Assembly: GCF_028867705.1 (NCBI RefSeq)
Contig: NZ_CP066171.1
Coordinates: 1,922,001-1,986,000, forward strand
Reading direction: 5' to 3'
Length of the DNA stretch: 64,000 nucleotides
Source: Thermoleophilum album
GTDB taxonomy: Bacteria > Actinomycetota > Thermoleophilia > Solirubrobacterales > Thermoleophilaceae
Shown here in pieces: positions 8,839 through 16,213 of the stretch. Positions within the stretch are counted from its first letter, which is position 1, and every line of letters begins with the position of its first letter. The notes beneath the pieces were generated by a model. The model did not search any database. It was given only the letters and a program-made list of their open reading frames with translations, and was not told where the DNA came from. Both the position numbers and the translations under genes were made by a program.

Positions 8839-10086
8839 ATGCGCTACCACCGTACCCGCCTGCATCCTGCTCGACCGGCACGCGGCGTGCGCCGATCGCC
8901 GGCCGCCGCGCTAGCGCAGGCGGCAGGCCGACGAGCCCTGTCAGCGCTCGCACTTGGCGTTCTCGCGACCGTGGCATCGGCAGCGGCCGGCACTACAGGG
9001 GCGAGCGCGAAAACGCTGTGGCTCTGCAACCCGGTGACACTGAAGAGCGATCCCTGTCGACCGTCGATGAAGACGCTCGTCTTGAGCCCGTCCGGCGAGC
9101 GCCTGCGCGTCGAGACGCCGCGCCGCCCGCAGCGCCCGGCTTTCGATTGCTTCTACGTCTACCCCACGGTCTCCGACTTCGACGGCCCGCAGGCACCGCT
9201 GCGCATCTACCCCGAGCAGCGCGCGATCGCCCAGTACCACGCCGCGCGCTTCTCGCTCACCTGCCGGGCTTTCGCTCCCGTCTATCGGCAGATCACGCTG
9301 CGCGGCATCACGACGCTCGCTGGCCAGGTCACCGAAAGGATGCGCGAGCAGGCGTACGCCGACGTGCGCGCGGCTTTCCGCGAATATCTCCGTCGCTACA
9401 ACCGTGGCCGTCGCGGCGTCGTTCTGCTCGGCCACTCGCAGGGAGCGTTCACCCTGCGGCGGTTGGTGCGCGAGGAAGTCGACCCGAAACCGAGTCGTCG
9501 CCGCATCCTCGTCTCGGCGCTCTTGATCGGGGGCAACGTGCTCGTGCGTGCAGGCAGCGATCGCGGCGGCGACTTCCGTCACCTGCGCCTTTGTACGTCT
9601 GCGCGACAGGTGGGTTGCGTGGTCGCCTACTCGGTCTACGGCGAGACACCCGGCAGCGACGCGGTGTTCGGCAACCCCCGGGTGTCGTTCGGTCTGCCAG
9701 TTCCGAAAGGCTCGGTGGAGGTGGCGTGCACCAACCCGGCGAACCTGCGGCCGGGCGGTTCGGGCTCGCTCGACCCGATCTACCCCGCCCGACGCTTCGC
9801 GCCCGGTACGACGATCGGCGCGCTGACCGACCAGCTCGGCACGCCGCGCGTCGACAACCCGGGTGCTTTCTGGCTTTCCGCCCCGGGCTCCTACAGCGCG
9901 CGCTGTGTGCGCGCCAACGGCCGCCACGTGCTGGTCGCGACACCGCGCGGCGGTGCCCCTGCCCTCAAGCCGATGCCAGCTCCGAGCTGGGGTCTCCACC
10001 TCGCCGACGTCAACATCGCGCTCGGCGATCTTGTCCAGCTCGTCAAGCGGCAGGGCGCGCGCTGGCTAGCGCAGAAGCAGCGCTAG
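8839..10086 (+). CDS. Secreted DUF3089-family alpha/beta hydrolase
   Basis: A 415-residue protein. An open frame extends upstream to 8632, but the ATG at 8839 is preceded by GGAGG with ten bases of spacing and gives a sensible signal peptide, with basic residues followed by ALSALALGVLATVASAAA and an ASA cleavage site near 57. The mature part has DCFYVYPT near 103-110 and the nucleophile elbow GHSQG at 198-202 (Ser200), with a late LHLADVN histidine as the likely catalytic base. This pattern fits DUF3089, a lysophospholipase-like hydrolase family. It is probably secreted and acts on an ester at the cell surface. Its 3' end forms a very long stem-loop. Confidence 0.83.
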   Translation: MRYHRTRLHPARPARGVRRSPAAALAQAAGRRALSALALGVLATVASAAAGTTGASAKTLWLCNPVTLKSDPCRPSMKTLVLSPSGERLRVETPRRPQRPAFDCFYVYPTVSDFDGPQAPLRIYPEQRAIAQYHAARFSLTCRAFAPVYRQITLRGITTLAGQVTERMREQAYADVRAAFREYLRRYNRGRRGVVLLGHSQGAFTLRRLVREEVDPKPSRRRILVSALLIGGNVLVRAGSDRGGDFRHLRLCTSARQVGCVVAYSVYGETPGSDAVFGNPRVSFGLPVPKGSVEVACTNPANLRPGGSGSLDPIYPARRFAPGTTIGALTDQLGTPRVDNPGAFWLSAPGSYSARCVRANGRHVLVATPRGGAPALKPMPAPSWGLHLADVNIALGDLVQLVKRQGARWLAQKQR

Positions 10087-10095
10087 CCAGCGCGC
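10057..10095. terminator. 16-bp perfect stem-loop over the stop codon
   Basis: Arms 10057-10072 and 10080-10095 are perfect reverse complements around a 7-base loop (AGAAGCA). The TAG stop at 10084-10086 is inside the right arm. A second GC palindrome follows directly. No T-run follows, so it may be a Rho-assisted or U-less terminator between convergent genes, or an mRNA-stabilising structure. Confidence 0.6.
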
Positions 10096-10155
10096 CGCCG
10101 GCCGGCGCCACCGTCGGTCCTCCCCGATCGTCGCGAACGTCTTCGCGCTGGCGGT

Positions 10156-10770
10156 CTACCGCTGGGCGAGCACCGTCGCGAGCGGCGCCGCTGTCGCGCG
10201 TGCGAGCAAGAGGCCGCGTTCACGACGCACCGCAACCGGGTCGAAACCCAGGTCGCGAAGCGCCCGCGTGAGGCTGCGAGCGGTGTAGATGCGCAGATGG
10301 GGCGAGAAGGGATCGAAGTGGCGTTCGAGGCCGCGAACCGCCCAGACGATCGCGTCCAGTCGCGAGTGGGCGGGGGTCGTCAGCGCAAAGCAACCGCCGG
10401 GGCGCAGGACGCGTCGCACTTCCGAGAGCCATAGCTGGGTGTCGCGCACGTGCTCGATGACGTCGACCGCTACCACTAGGTCGAAGCTGGCATCGGCGAA
10501 CGGCAGTGCACTGTCGGGCTCTATTTCGACTGCGGTGGCGTGACGCGGGCCGCGGTGGACGGCACGTTCGAGCGCGCGCGCCGAGACGTCGGCTAGCACC
10601 AGCTCGCGGCAGTCGACCAGCCCGCTGTGGCGGCCGTCGCCGCAGCCGAGGTCGAGCGCCCGGTCGAAGCGACCCAACGACCGCAGGAAGCGCACCACGC
10701 GCGGGTCGGGCGGGAACTCCCGATCGGGCACGAGCTCCCAGATCTCGTCGTCGTAGCGGCTGGGGGTCAC
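10156..10770 (-). CDS. Class I SAM-dependent methyltransferase
   Basis: A 204-residue Rossmann methyltransferase starting at GTG. Motif I is LDLGCGDG at 39-46, followed by the acidic strand end LVLADVS, the motif IV region LVVAVDVIEHV and VLRPGGCFALTTPAH. The HxxD/DVIEH pattern is common in the Methyltransf_11 and UbiE-like groups. It lies 31 bases downstream of the polyprenyl sugar transferase on the same strand, so they are probably cotranscribed and the enzyme may modify a sugar or lipid carrier. That substrate is guesswork. Confidence 0.8.
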   Translation of the reverse strand: MTPSRYDDEIWELVPDREFPPDPRVVRFLRSLGRFDRALDLGCGDGRHSGLVDCRELVLADVSARALERAVHRGPRHATAVEIEPDSALPFADASFDLVVAVDVIEHVRDTQLWLSEVRRVLRPGGCFALTTPAHSRLDAIVWAVRGLERHFDPFSPHLRIYTARSLTRALRDLGFDPVAVRRERGLLLARATAAPLATVLAQR

Positions 10771-10801
10771 GAGCGAGTCCCGCCGAGCGCCCGCGAGCTC
10801 C

Positions 10802-12370
10802 TCACCAAGCGCCGCGGGCTCTTAACACAGCCGGAACCGTGCGGATGAGGATCGCGAGGTCGAGCCACACCGACCAGCGCTCGAGGTACAGGAAGTCGAG
10901 GCGTACGAGCTCGTCGAAGTCGAGCTCGGAGCGACCGGACACCTGCCACAGACCGGTGATTCCCGGGAGAACGAGGTAGCGCTTGCGGTGCCAGTCCTCG
11001 AGCCGCAAGTAGTCACGCATCGGTAGCGGCCGCGGCCCGACCAGCGACATCTCGCCGCGCAGCACGTTGAGGAGCTGCGGCAGTTCGTCGAGCGACCAGC
11101 GTCGGAGCACGCGCCCGACCGGGGTGATGCGGGGATCGTCGCGAATCTTGAAGATCGCCCCGTCCTTCTCGTTGGCGTCCTCGAGGACATCCTGCAGATC
11201 CTCGGCCCCGTCGATCATCGTGCGGAACTTGAGGCAATAGAAGGGCTTGCCGCCGATACCGGGCCGCAGCGACCGGTACAGAACCGGACCACGTGACGTG
11301 AGCTTTATGGCCAGAGCGATCAGCGCCATCAGTGGCGACAGCGCGACCACGAGCAGCGCTGCGCCGACGATGTCGAAGGTGCGTTTCACGACGAAGTCGA
11401 AACCCTCGAACACCGGTGGGCGCAGCTCGAACAGCGGTATCGCCTGACCGGGCACGAACTCGACGCGGTCCATGAGAATCTCGAGCGTCGAGGGCGCGAC
11501 ACGGACGCGCACGCCGGCGCGATGACAGCGCTCGACGAGCTCGACGGCGCGATCGCCAGGGAACTCGGGGTCGCAGATCAGGACCTCGTCGACCGAGTCG
11601 AGGTTGCGTTCGACCGTCTCGAGCGATCCGAAGTCGCGCAAACGCCGCGGATGGAAGCCGTTGCCCGTCGAAGCTCGCTCTTCGCTGCACGCCTCGGCGC
11701 CATCGCCGGCACGCGGCTCGTCGCCGTGACCGTCGAAGCCGCTGACGACGTAGCCGAAGGGCTCGATCTCGGAACTTTCCCGCAGCGCCTCGGCGACGCG
11801 CTCGACATGCCCCGCCCGACCGACGAGCAGGGCGCGACGGCGAAAGCCGGCCGCCCGCAGGATCGCGCCGCTGGCACGCTCGAAAGCCCACCTCAACACG
11901 CCGACGTAGAGCAGCGCGAAAGCCAGCGACGCGTAGAAGATGTAGTAGCTGCGGAACCGGTGGCCCTCGATCAGGGCGTAGATGAGAATCACGACCGTCG
12001 CTTGGAACAGCGACGAGCCGACGCGTGCGAGGCCCGGGCGCTGCGCGCGTTCGCGGTAGAGACCGGAGCGAGCGAACAGGAGCATCGCGACCAGGCAGGC
12101 GAGCGGTGCGTAGTCGGCGGTCTGCGCCCCTACGTAGCGCTCGGCCCCGGGCGCGATCGTCACCGCCTTGATCCACAGCGCGGTGTAGATCGCAGCACTG
12201 ATGCCGAAGGCGTCGAGTACTGCCAGCGTCCCAACGCGAGCGGCGACCCGCAGCGTGTCGAAGCGCAGAACGAGCGCCGCCAGCGGCCTTCGCGGGGCAC
12301 GGATGTCGCGCTCCGGGAGGTGGCGAGCCGTTCGAGACGCTGCTGCCTCTGTGACCTTCAAATCACCCAA
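10802..12370 (-). CDS. Polyprenyl-phosphate sugar-1-phosphate transferase (WbaP/CpsE type)
   Basis: A 522-residue bacterial sugar transferase that would start a lipid-linked glycan by moving a sugar-1-phosphate from a nucleotide sugar to undecaprenyl phosphate. Residues 30-165 hold four or five transmembrane helices, and 178-300 form a Rossmann-like domain (VDEVLICDPEFPG). A further membrane helix follows VKRTFDIVGAALL, then the catalytic region with GKPFYCLKFRTM and LDELPQLLNVLRGEMSLVGP. The TTG start at 12370 is supported by GGGGGAG with seven bases of spacing. This is the initiating enzyme for the polysaccharide made by the neighbouring glycosyltransferases. Glucose or galactose would be usual, but is not proven. 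Confidence 0.9.
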   Translation of the reverse strand: MGDLKVTEAAASRTARHLPERDIRAPRRPLAALVLRFDTLRVAARVGTLAVLDAFGISAAIYTALWIKAVTIAPGAERYVGAQTADYAPLACLVAMLLFARSGLYRERAQRPGLARVGSSLFQATVVILIYALIEGHRFRSYYIFYASLAFALLYVGVLRWAFERASGAILRAAGFRRRALLVGRAGHVERVAEALRESSEIEPFGYVVSGFDGHGDEPRAGDGAEACSEERASTGNGFHPRRLRDFGSLETVERNLDSVDEVLICDPEFPGDRAVELVERCHRAGVRVRVAPSTLEILMDRVEFVPGQAIPLFELRPPVFEGFDFVVKRTFDIVGAALLVVALSPLMALIALAIKLTSRGPVLYRSLRPGIGGKPFYCLKFRTMIDGAEDLQDVLEDANEKDGAIFKIRDDPRITPVGRVLRRWSLDELPQLLNVLRGEMSLVGPRPLPMRDYLRLEDWHRKRYLVLPGITGLWQVSGRSELDFDELVRLDFLYLERWSVWLDLAILIRTVPAVLRARGAW

Positions 12371-12377
12371 GCACCGG

Positions 12378-12384
12378 CTCCCCC
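12378..12384 (-). promoter_or_regulatory. Ribosome site fixing a TTG start
   Basis: Minus-strand GGGGGAG lies seven bases before TTG at 12370, and no ATG or GTG is available in the first residues of the frame. It decides the start of the sugar transferase. Confidence 0.6.
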
Positions 12385-12517
12385 TTCAAAGAACGCCGCC
12401 CGAGGGCGAATGTTGCGCCGCGCGGATGCGCTTCGCACGACCGTTCGCTCGCGTTCCGGTGACGGTCCGGACACCGGCTGATTGTCGCAGCCGCTACGCG
12501 CAGCGTACGACAGCCGC

Positions 12518-12560
12518 GTTACAGAGCAGCATGCTTTGTAACAGTGTTATGGTTTTATAA
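12518..12560 (+). promoter_or_regulatory. Operator-like palindromes and promoter of the R2lox-SCP2 gene
   Basis: GTTACA (12518-12523) and TGTAAC (12537-12542) are the ends of an imperfect 25-bp palindrome. The second half-site also forms an overlapping 11-bp palindrome, TAACAGTGTTA (12539-12549). TTATAA at 12555-12560 is the best -10. A repressor of the TetR type bound here would cover the -35 region. This is the most AT-rich stretch of the first 20 kb. Confidence 0.5.
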
Positions 12561-12620
12561 GAGGTTGGGGTTGCCCGCATTCCAGGGCGAGTGCACGGCC
12601 AACGCGAGGAGGGCTAGGAA

Positions 12621-13889
12621 ATGGCCGAGAGTGCAACGATCGTCGCCGACCAGATCTCCTACGAGGATCTGTACGCGCGCTGGGAGCAGCAGAACTGGCA
12701 GGCGACGGCGCTCGATTTCACGGTCGACCGCCAGCACTGGCATAACGAGTTCTCCGACCTCGAGCGAAGAGCCGCGCTGTGGAACTACGCGCTCTTCTTC
12801 CACGGCGAGGATGCTGTCGCCGACAACCTCTCGCCCTACATAGACGCAGCGCCGCGCGAGGAGCAGAAGTACTTCCTCGCGACCCAGCAGGTCGACGAGG
12901 CGCGCCACTCCGTCTTCTTCGGACGCTTCATGCGCGAGGTCGTCGACTACAGCGGCGACTTCGCGGGGTTGCTCGAACGCACACGACCGGAGTTGACCTG
13001 GGGTTTCCGGAAAACGTTCGAGCTTCTCGACGAGGTCGCCGACCGGCTCCGTCGCGACCGCTCGCGCCCGCAGTTGGCGGCAGCGATCTGCCTCTACCAC
13101 CTCGTCATCGAGGGAACACTCGCGCAAACGGGGCAGCACTTCATCGAGGACTATCTGACGGAGCGTGACCTCTTGCCGGGCTTCCGCGAGGGGATGCACA
13201 ACGTCGCCCGCGACGAGCAACGGCACATCGCGTTCGGTGTGCGCATGCTGTACGACCTCCAGCGCGAGGATCCCGACTGCCGGCACGCGGTCGCCGAGCT
13301 GCTGCGCGAGGTCTTGCCGTACAGCGTCGCGCTCTTCATCCCCCCGCGCTTCGATCGCCGCTACACCGAGGTTTTCGGACGCACCGTCGAGGAGATCTTC
13401 GCGATCGGCGCGGCGTCGCTCGAGCAGAAGTTGCGCGCCGCCGGCATGCCGGTCGAGGAGCTCCCCGGTCCACCCGTCATGCCGCTCGGTTTGACCGCCG
13501 AGGAGCGTGCGCGCCGGGCCGTGAAGCTGATCGAAGCGGGCGTGCTCGGCGCACCGAACGGGAGCCCTCGGCGCGATCGCGAAACCATGGAGCTGCTGTT
13601 CGATTTCGTCGCGCGGACGATCGATCCACGGGCCGCCAACGGCGGGCTCGCCGTGCAGTGGGAGTTCGACGACGCCGAGCCGTGGTTCATCCGCGTCCAA
13701 GGGGGCGAGGTGCGTGCCGAACAGGGCCGTCTCGAGAGCCCCGACGTAACGCTCGCGATGAGCTACGACGACTGGGTGGCGCTGGTCGCCGGGCGCGAGG
13801 ATCCGCGCAAGCTGCTGGTGCGCCGCCGTCTGCGACCGCGGGGCAAGCTGCGCTCGCTCTGGCGCGTGGCGCGAACCCTCGGCCGCTGA
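12621..13889 (+). CDS. R2lox-like di-metal oxidase fused to an SCP2 domain
   Basis: A 422-residue two-domain protein. Residues 1-300 are a ferritin-like helical bundle with a complete metal-ligand set: Glu63, Glu93, His96 (DEARH), Glu164, Glu199 and His202 (DEQRH). By spacing, Val66 and Tyr159 match the valine and tyrosine that form the ether crosslink in R2-like ligand-binding oxidases such as Mycobacterium tuberculosis Rv0233, so it is closer to R2lox than to ribonucleotide reductase R2. Residues 310-400 resemble an SCP2 sterol-carrier domain (WEFDDAEPWFIRVQGG and SPDVTLAMSYDDW). AGGAGGG lies seven bases before the ATG. Known R2lox proteins bind a long-chain fatty acid; oxidation of a lipid or hydrocarbon delivered by the SCP2 part is my inference. 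Confidence 0.85.
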   Translation: MAESATIVADQISYEDLYARWEQQNWQATALDFTVDRQHWHNEFSDLERRAALWNYALFFHGEDAVADNLSPYIDAAPREEQKYFLATQQVDEARHSVFFGRFMREVVDYSGDFAGLLERTRPELTWGFRKTFELLDEVADRLRRDRSRPQLAAAICLYHLVIEGTLAQTGQHFIEDYLTERDLLPGFREGMHNVARDEQRHIAFGVRMLYDLQREDPDCRHAVAELLREVLPYSVALFIPPRFDRRYTEVFGRTVEEIFAIGAASLEQKLRAAGMPVEELPGPPVMPLGLTAEERARRAVKLIEAGVLGAPNGSPRRDRETMELLFDFVARTIDPRAANGGLAVQWEFDDAEPWFIRVQGGEVRAEQGRLESPDVTLAMSYDDWVALVAGREDPRKLLVRRRLRPRGKLRSLWRVARTLGR

Positions 13890-13902
13890 CCGCGCCGCTG
13901 CG

Positions 13903-14925
13903 CTAGTCGCCGCTGCTCCGTCCGCGAGCGCGCGGCGACGCTCCCGGCGCGGCTCCGTGGTGCTCTTGCTTCTCGCGGTACACGCCCCGATCGGCAGCGC
14001 GATAGAGCTCGTCGAACGTTTCGCCGTCGTCGGGATACACGGCCATCCCGATGCTGATCACCTGCGGGGCGATGACGTCGCGGATGCGCTGGGCGAGGCG
14101 CTCGGCCCCCTCGCGGTCGGCGCCCTCCGCCAGAACCATGAACTCGTCACCGCCGAGACGGCCGATCGGATCGCTCGTGCGCACGACGGTGCGCATCCGG
14201 CGAACCAGTTGCACCAGCAAGCGGTCACCGGTGTCGTGACCGTAGACGTCGTTGACGCGTTTGAAGTCGTCGACGTCGAATTCGATCAGGGCGAAGCGAC
14301 TGCCGCTGCGTTTGGCGGCCGCGCTGACGCGTTCGAAGTGTTCGGCGAACCCGCGGCGGTTGAGACAACCCGTGAGCGGGTCGGTCCGCGAAGCTTGCGC
14401 CAGCTCTTCGCGCCGCCGCCGCGCTGCTGTCGTTTGCCAGACACAGGTCGCAGCGATGACCGCCAGCGAACCCGCGAAAACGAACGTTTCCGTCCAGCGC
14501 GCATCGGCGTCGAACACACCGATCGCAGCCGCGCAGGCCACGCCGGCGATACCCACCACCGTGACGAGCACGGTCCCGTACACGAGACTCGCGAAGACGA
14601 CGGGCACGAAGGCAAGTGGCGCGAGCGGGCTATCGAGCCCACCGTCGAGGCTGGCGTTGAAGGCAACGAGTGCCAGACACGAGACGCTCCACAGCCCTGC
14701 CACCAGGTTGGCGCGCAGCGGCGTTTTGAAAGCCAAGCGCACAGGAAGCAAAGAAATCACCACGATCTCGGCGAGAACGGCGCACAGCGCGACGAGCATC
14801 GCCGCGCGGTTGGGTCGATCCCAGGTGGAAACAACGTAGGGAACTGTCAAGGCGTAGGCGACCAGCGAACAAGCGAGTCCGCCCAACGCATTCGCCCGCG
14901 CCCGCTCGCGCTGCTGTTGCTGCAC
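13903..14925 (-). CDS. Membrane diguanylate cyclase (GGDEF)
   Basis: A 340-residue protein that makes cyclic di-GMP from two GTP. About six transmembrane helices occupy residues 12-167, then the linker ASRTDPLTGCLNRRGF leads into the GGDEF domain, with the intact GGDEF motif at 258-262. The inhibitory RxxD site is present at 249-252, exactly five residues upstream, so product inhibition is expected. The upstream frame is open to 15060, but GTG at 14925 follows AAGGAGG with eight bases of spacing and puts the first helix near the N-terminus. It is the downstream member of a tandem pair with the next gene. Its membrane sensor is of unknown ligand. Confidence 0.9.
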   Translation of the reverse strand: MQQQQRERARANALGGLACSLVAYALTVPYVVSTWDRPNRAAMLVALCAVLAEIVVISLLPVRLAFKTPLRANLVAGLWSVSCLALVAFNASLDGGLDSPLAPLAFVPVVFASLVYGTVLVTVVGIAGVACAAAIGVFDADARWTETFVFAGSLAVIAATCVWQTTAARRRREELAQASRTDPLTGCLNRRGFAEHFERVSAAAKRSGSRFALIEFDVDDFKRVNDVYGHDTGDRLLVQLVRRMRTVVRTSDPIGRLGGDEFMVLAEGADREGAERLAQRIRDVIAPQVISIGMAVYPDDGETFDELYRAADRGVYREKQEHHGAAPGASPRARGRSSGD

Positions 14926-14933
14926 GCTCCGGT

Positions 14934-14940
14934 CCTCCTT
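14934..14940 (-). promoter_or_regulatory. Ribosome site fixing the GTG start at 14925
   Basis: Minus-strand AAGGAGG lies eight bases before GTG at 14925. It rules against the longer reading from 15060. Confidence 0.65.
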
Positions 14941-15141
14941 GCCGCCGACCGAACCCCTGTGAGGCTCGGTGTGTACGACCGCTGACCGCGCCGCGGGCCA
15001 AACGGCGCTAGAGGGTCTAGGCGAACGATTCGGCAGCCACCGAAACGCCTTAAGCGGCAACCGACCGGATCGAACAGGTGTCCAGGAGCGGGCTCGCCGT
15101 TGCCGCTGCCGGCCGGCGCCGCAGGGTGCTCGTCGCCCTCG

Positions 15142-16155
15142 CTAGTTCGCCTCGCCCGGTGTGCGTGTCCCCTTGCCCTCGCTGCGGCGGCTGCGTTTGG
15201 TCTTGTACACGCCGGCGTCGGCAGCCCGGTAGAGCTCGTCGAGCGTACGGCCATCGTGGGGATAGACGGCGACGCCGATGCTTCCCGTCTGCGGCGAGAG
15301 CGCCCGTTCGATCCGCTCGACGAGCGCTTGGGCGCCCTCGCGGTCGGCACCGGCTGCGAGGACCACGAACTCGTCGCCGCCTAGGCGCGCGATCTCGTCG
15401 GCGCTGCGCAAAACGCCGCGCACGCGGCGCACGAGCTGTACGAGCAACCGGTCGCCAGCCTCGTGACCGTAGACGTCGTTGACTTCCTTGAAACCGTCGA
15501 TGTCGAACTCGACGAGCGCGAAGGGCGTTCCGGTGCGCTCCGCCTCGCTCACAGCGCGCTCGTACTGCTCGACGAAACCGCGACGGTTGAGGCACCCGGT
15601 GAGAGGGTCGGTGCGCGATGCCTCGGCAAGCTGGCGGCGGCGGCGCCTCCCCATGTGCGCTTGCCATACGCACGTGCCCGCGACGATCGCGAGGGCCGAG
15701 GTGAACATCGTTACGTACGGCCAGCTCGCTCCGCCCACGAGCGCGCCGACCGCGACGGTAGACGCCAATCCTGCGAAGCCGACTGCGGCCACCAGCGCCA
15801 CGCTCGCGTACGACACGCTGGCGAACACGACAGCCACGAACATCATCGCGGCGATCGGGCTACGCAGGCCGCCGTCCAAGGCAGCCGACACCGCCACGAG
15901 CGCCACGCAAACTAGGTTCCAGAACGCCGCGATACCGACCCGGCGACGGCGCGTGGCGAAAACCAGCGACGGCGGCAAGGCGACGATGAGGAGCGACAGC
16001 AGATAGACCGCGACGAGCATCGCGACCATCGCCTCGCGGTGGGGACGATCCCAGGTCGCCGCGTGGTAGACGCCGGCAACGGCGAAGGCGGCGGTCAAAA
16101 CCAGCAAGCCGCCGACGGCGTTGACGCGCGAAGAGCGGTGCGAGCGCTCGTTCAT
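15142..16155 (-). CDS. Membrane diguanylate cyclase (GGDEF), paralogue
   Basis: A 337-residue paralogue of the neighbouring cyclase with the same plan: about six helices in residues 12-167, then SRTDPLTGCLNRRGF and the GGDEF motif at 259-263. The RxxD inhibitory site RSAD is at 250-253. The two proteins align without large gaps, including conserved TWDRP near 34-39 and ALDGGLRSP or SLDGGLDSP near 92-100, so they arose by duplication. The ATG at 16155 puts a short basic tail before the first helix. The frame is open upstream to 16386 with no better start. It is divergent from the next gene, 58 bases away. Confidence 0.88.
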   Translation of the reverse strand: MNERSHRSSRVNAVGGLLVLTAAFAVAGVYHAATWDRPHREAMVAMLVAVYLLSLLIVALPPSLVFATRRRRVGIAAFWNLVCVALVAVSAALDGGLRSPIAAMMFVAVVFASVSYASVALVAAVGFAGLASTVAVGALVGGASWPYVTMFTSALAIVAGTCVWQAHMGRRRRRQLAEASRTDPLTGCLNRRGFVEQYERAVSEAERTGTPFALVEFDIDGFKEVNDVYGHEAGDRLLVQLVRRVRGVLRSADEIARLGGDEFVVLAAGADREGAQALVERIERALSPQTGSIGVAVYPHDGRTLDELYRAADAGVYKTKRSRRSEGKGTRTPGEAN

Positions 16156-16213
16156 GGTCTGGGCCCGAAGAACGTATCGGCAGGAAGCAGGTGAACTCCA
16201 CCCCCCTGGTCGA

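Noticed and set aside
12621-13889. Ribonucleotide reductase R2 subunit
   Set aside because: Val66 and Tyr159 positions and the absence of an R1 gene point to R2lox. The SCP2 tail also does not belong to R2.
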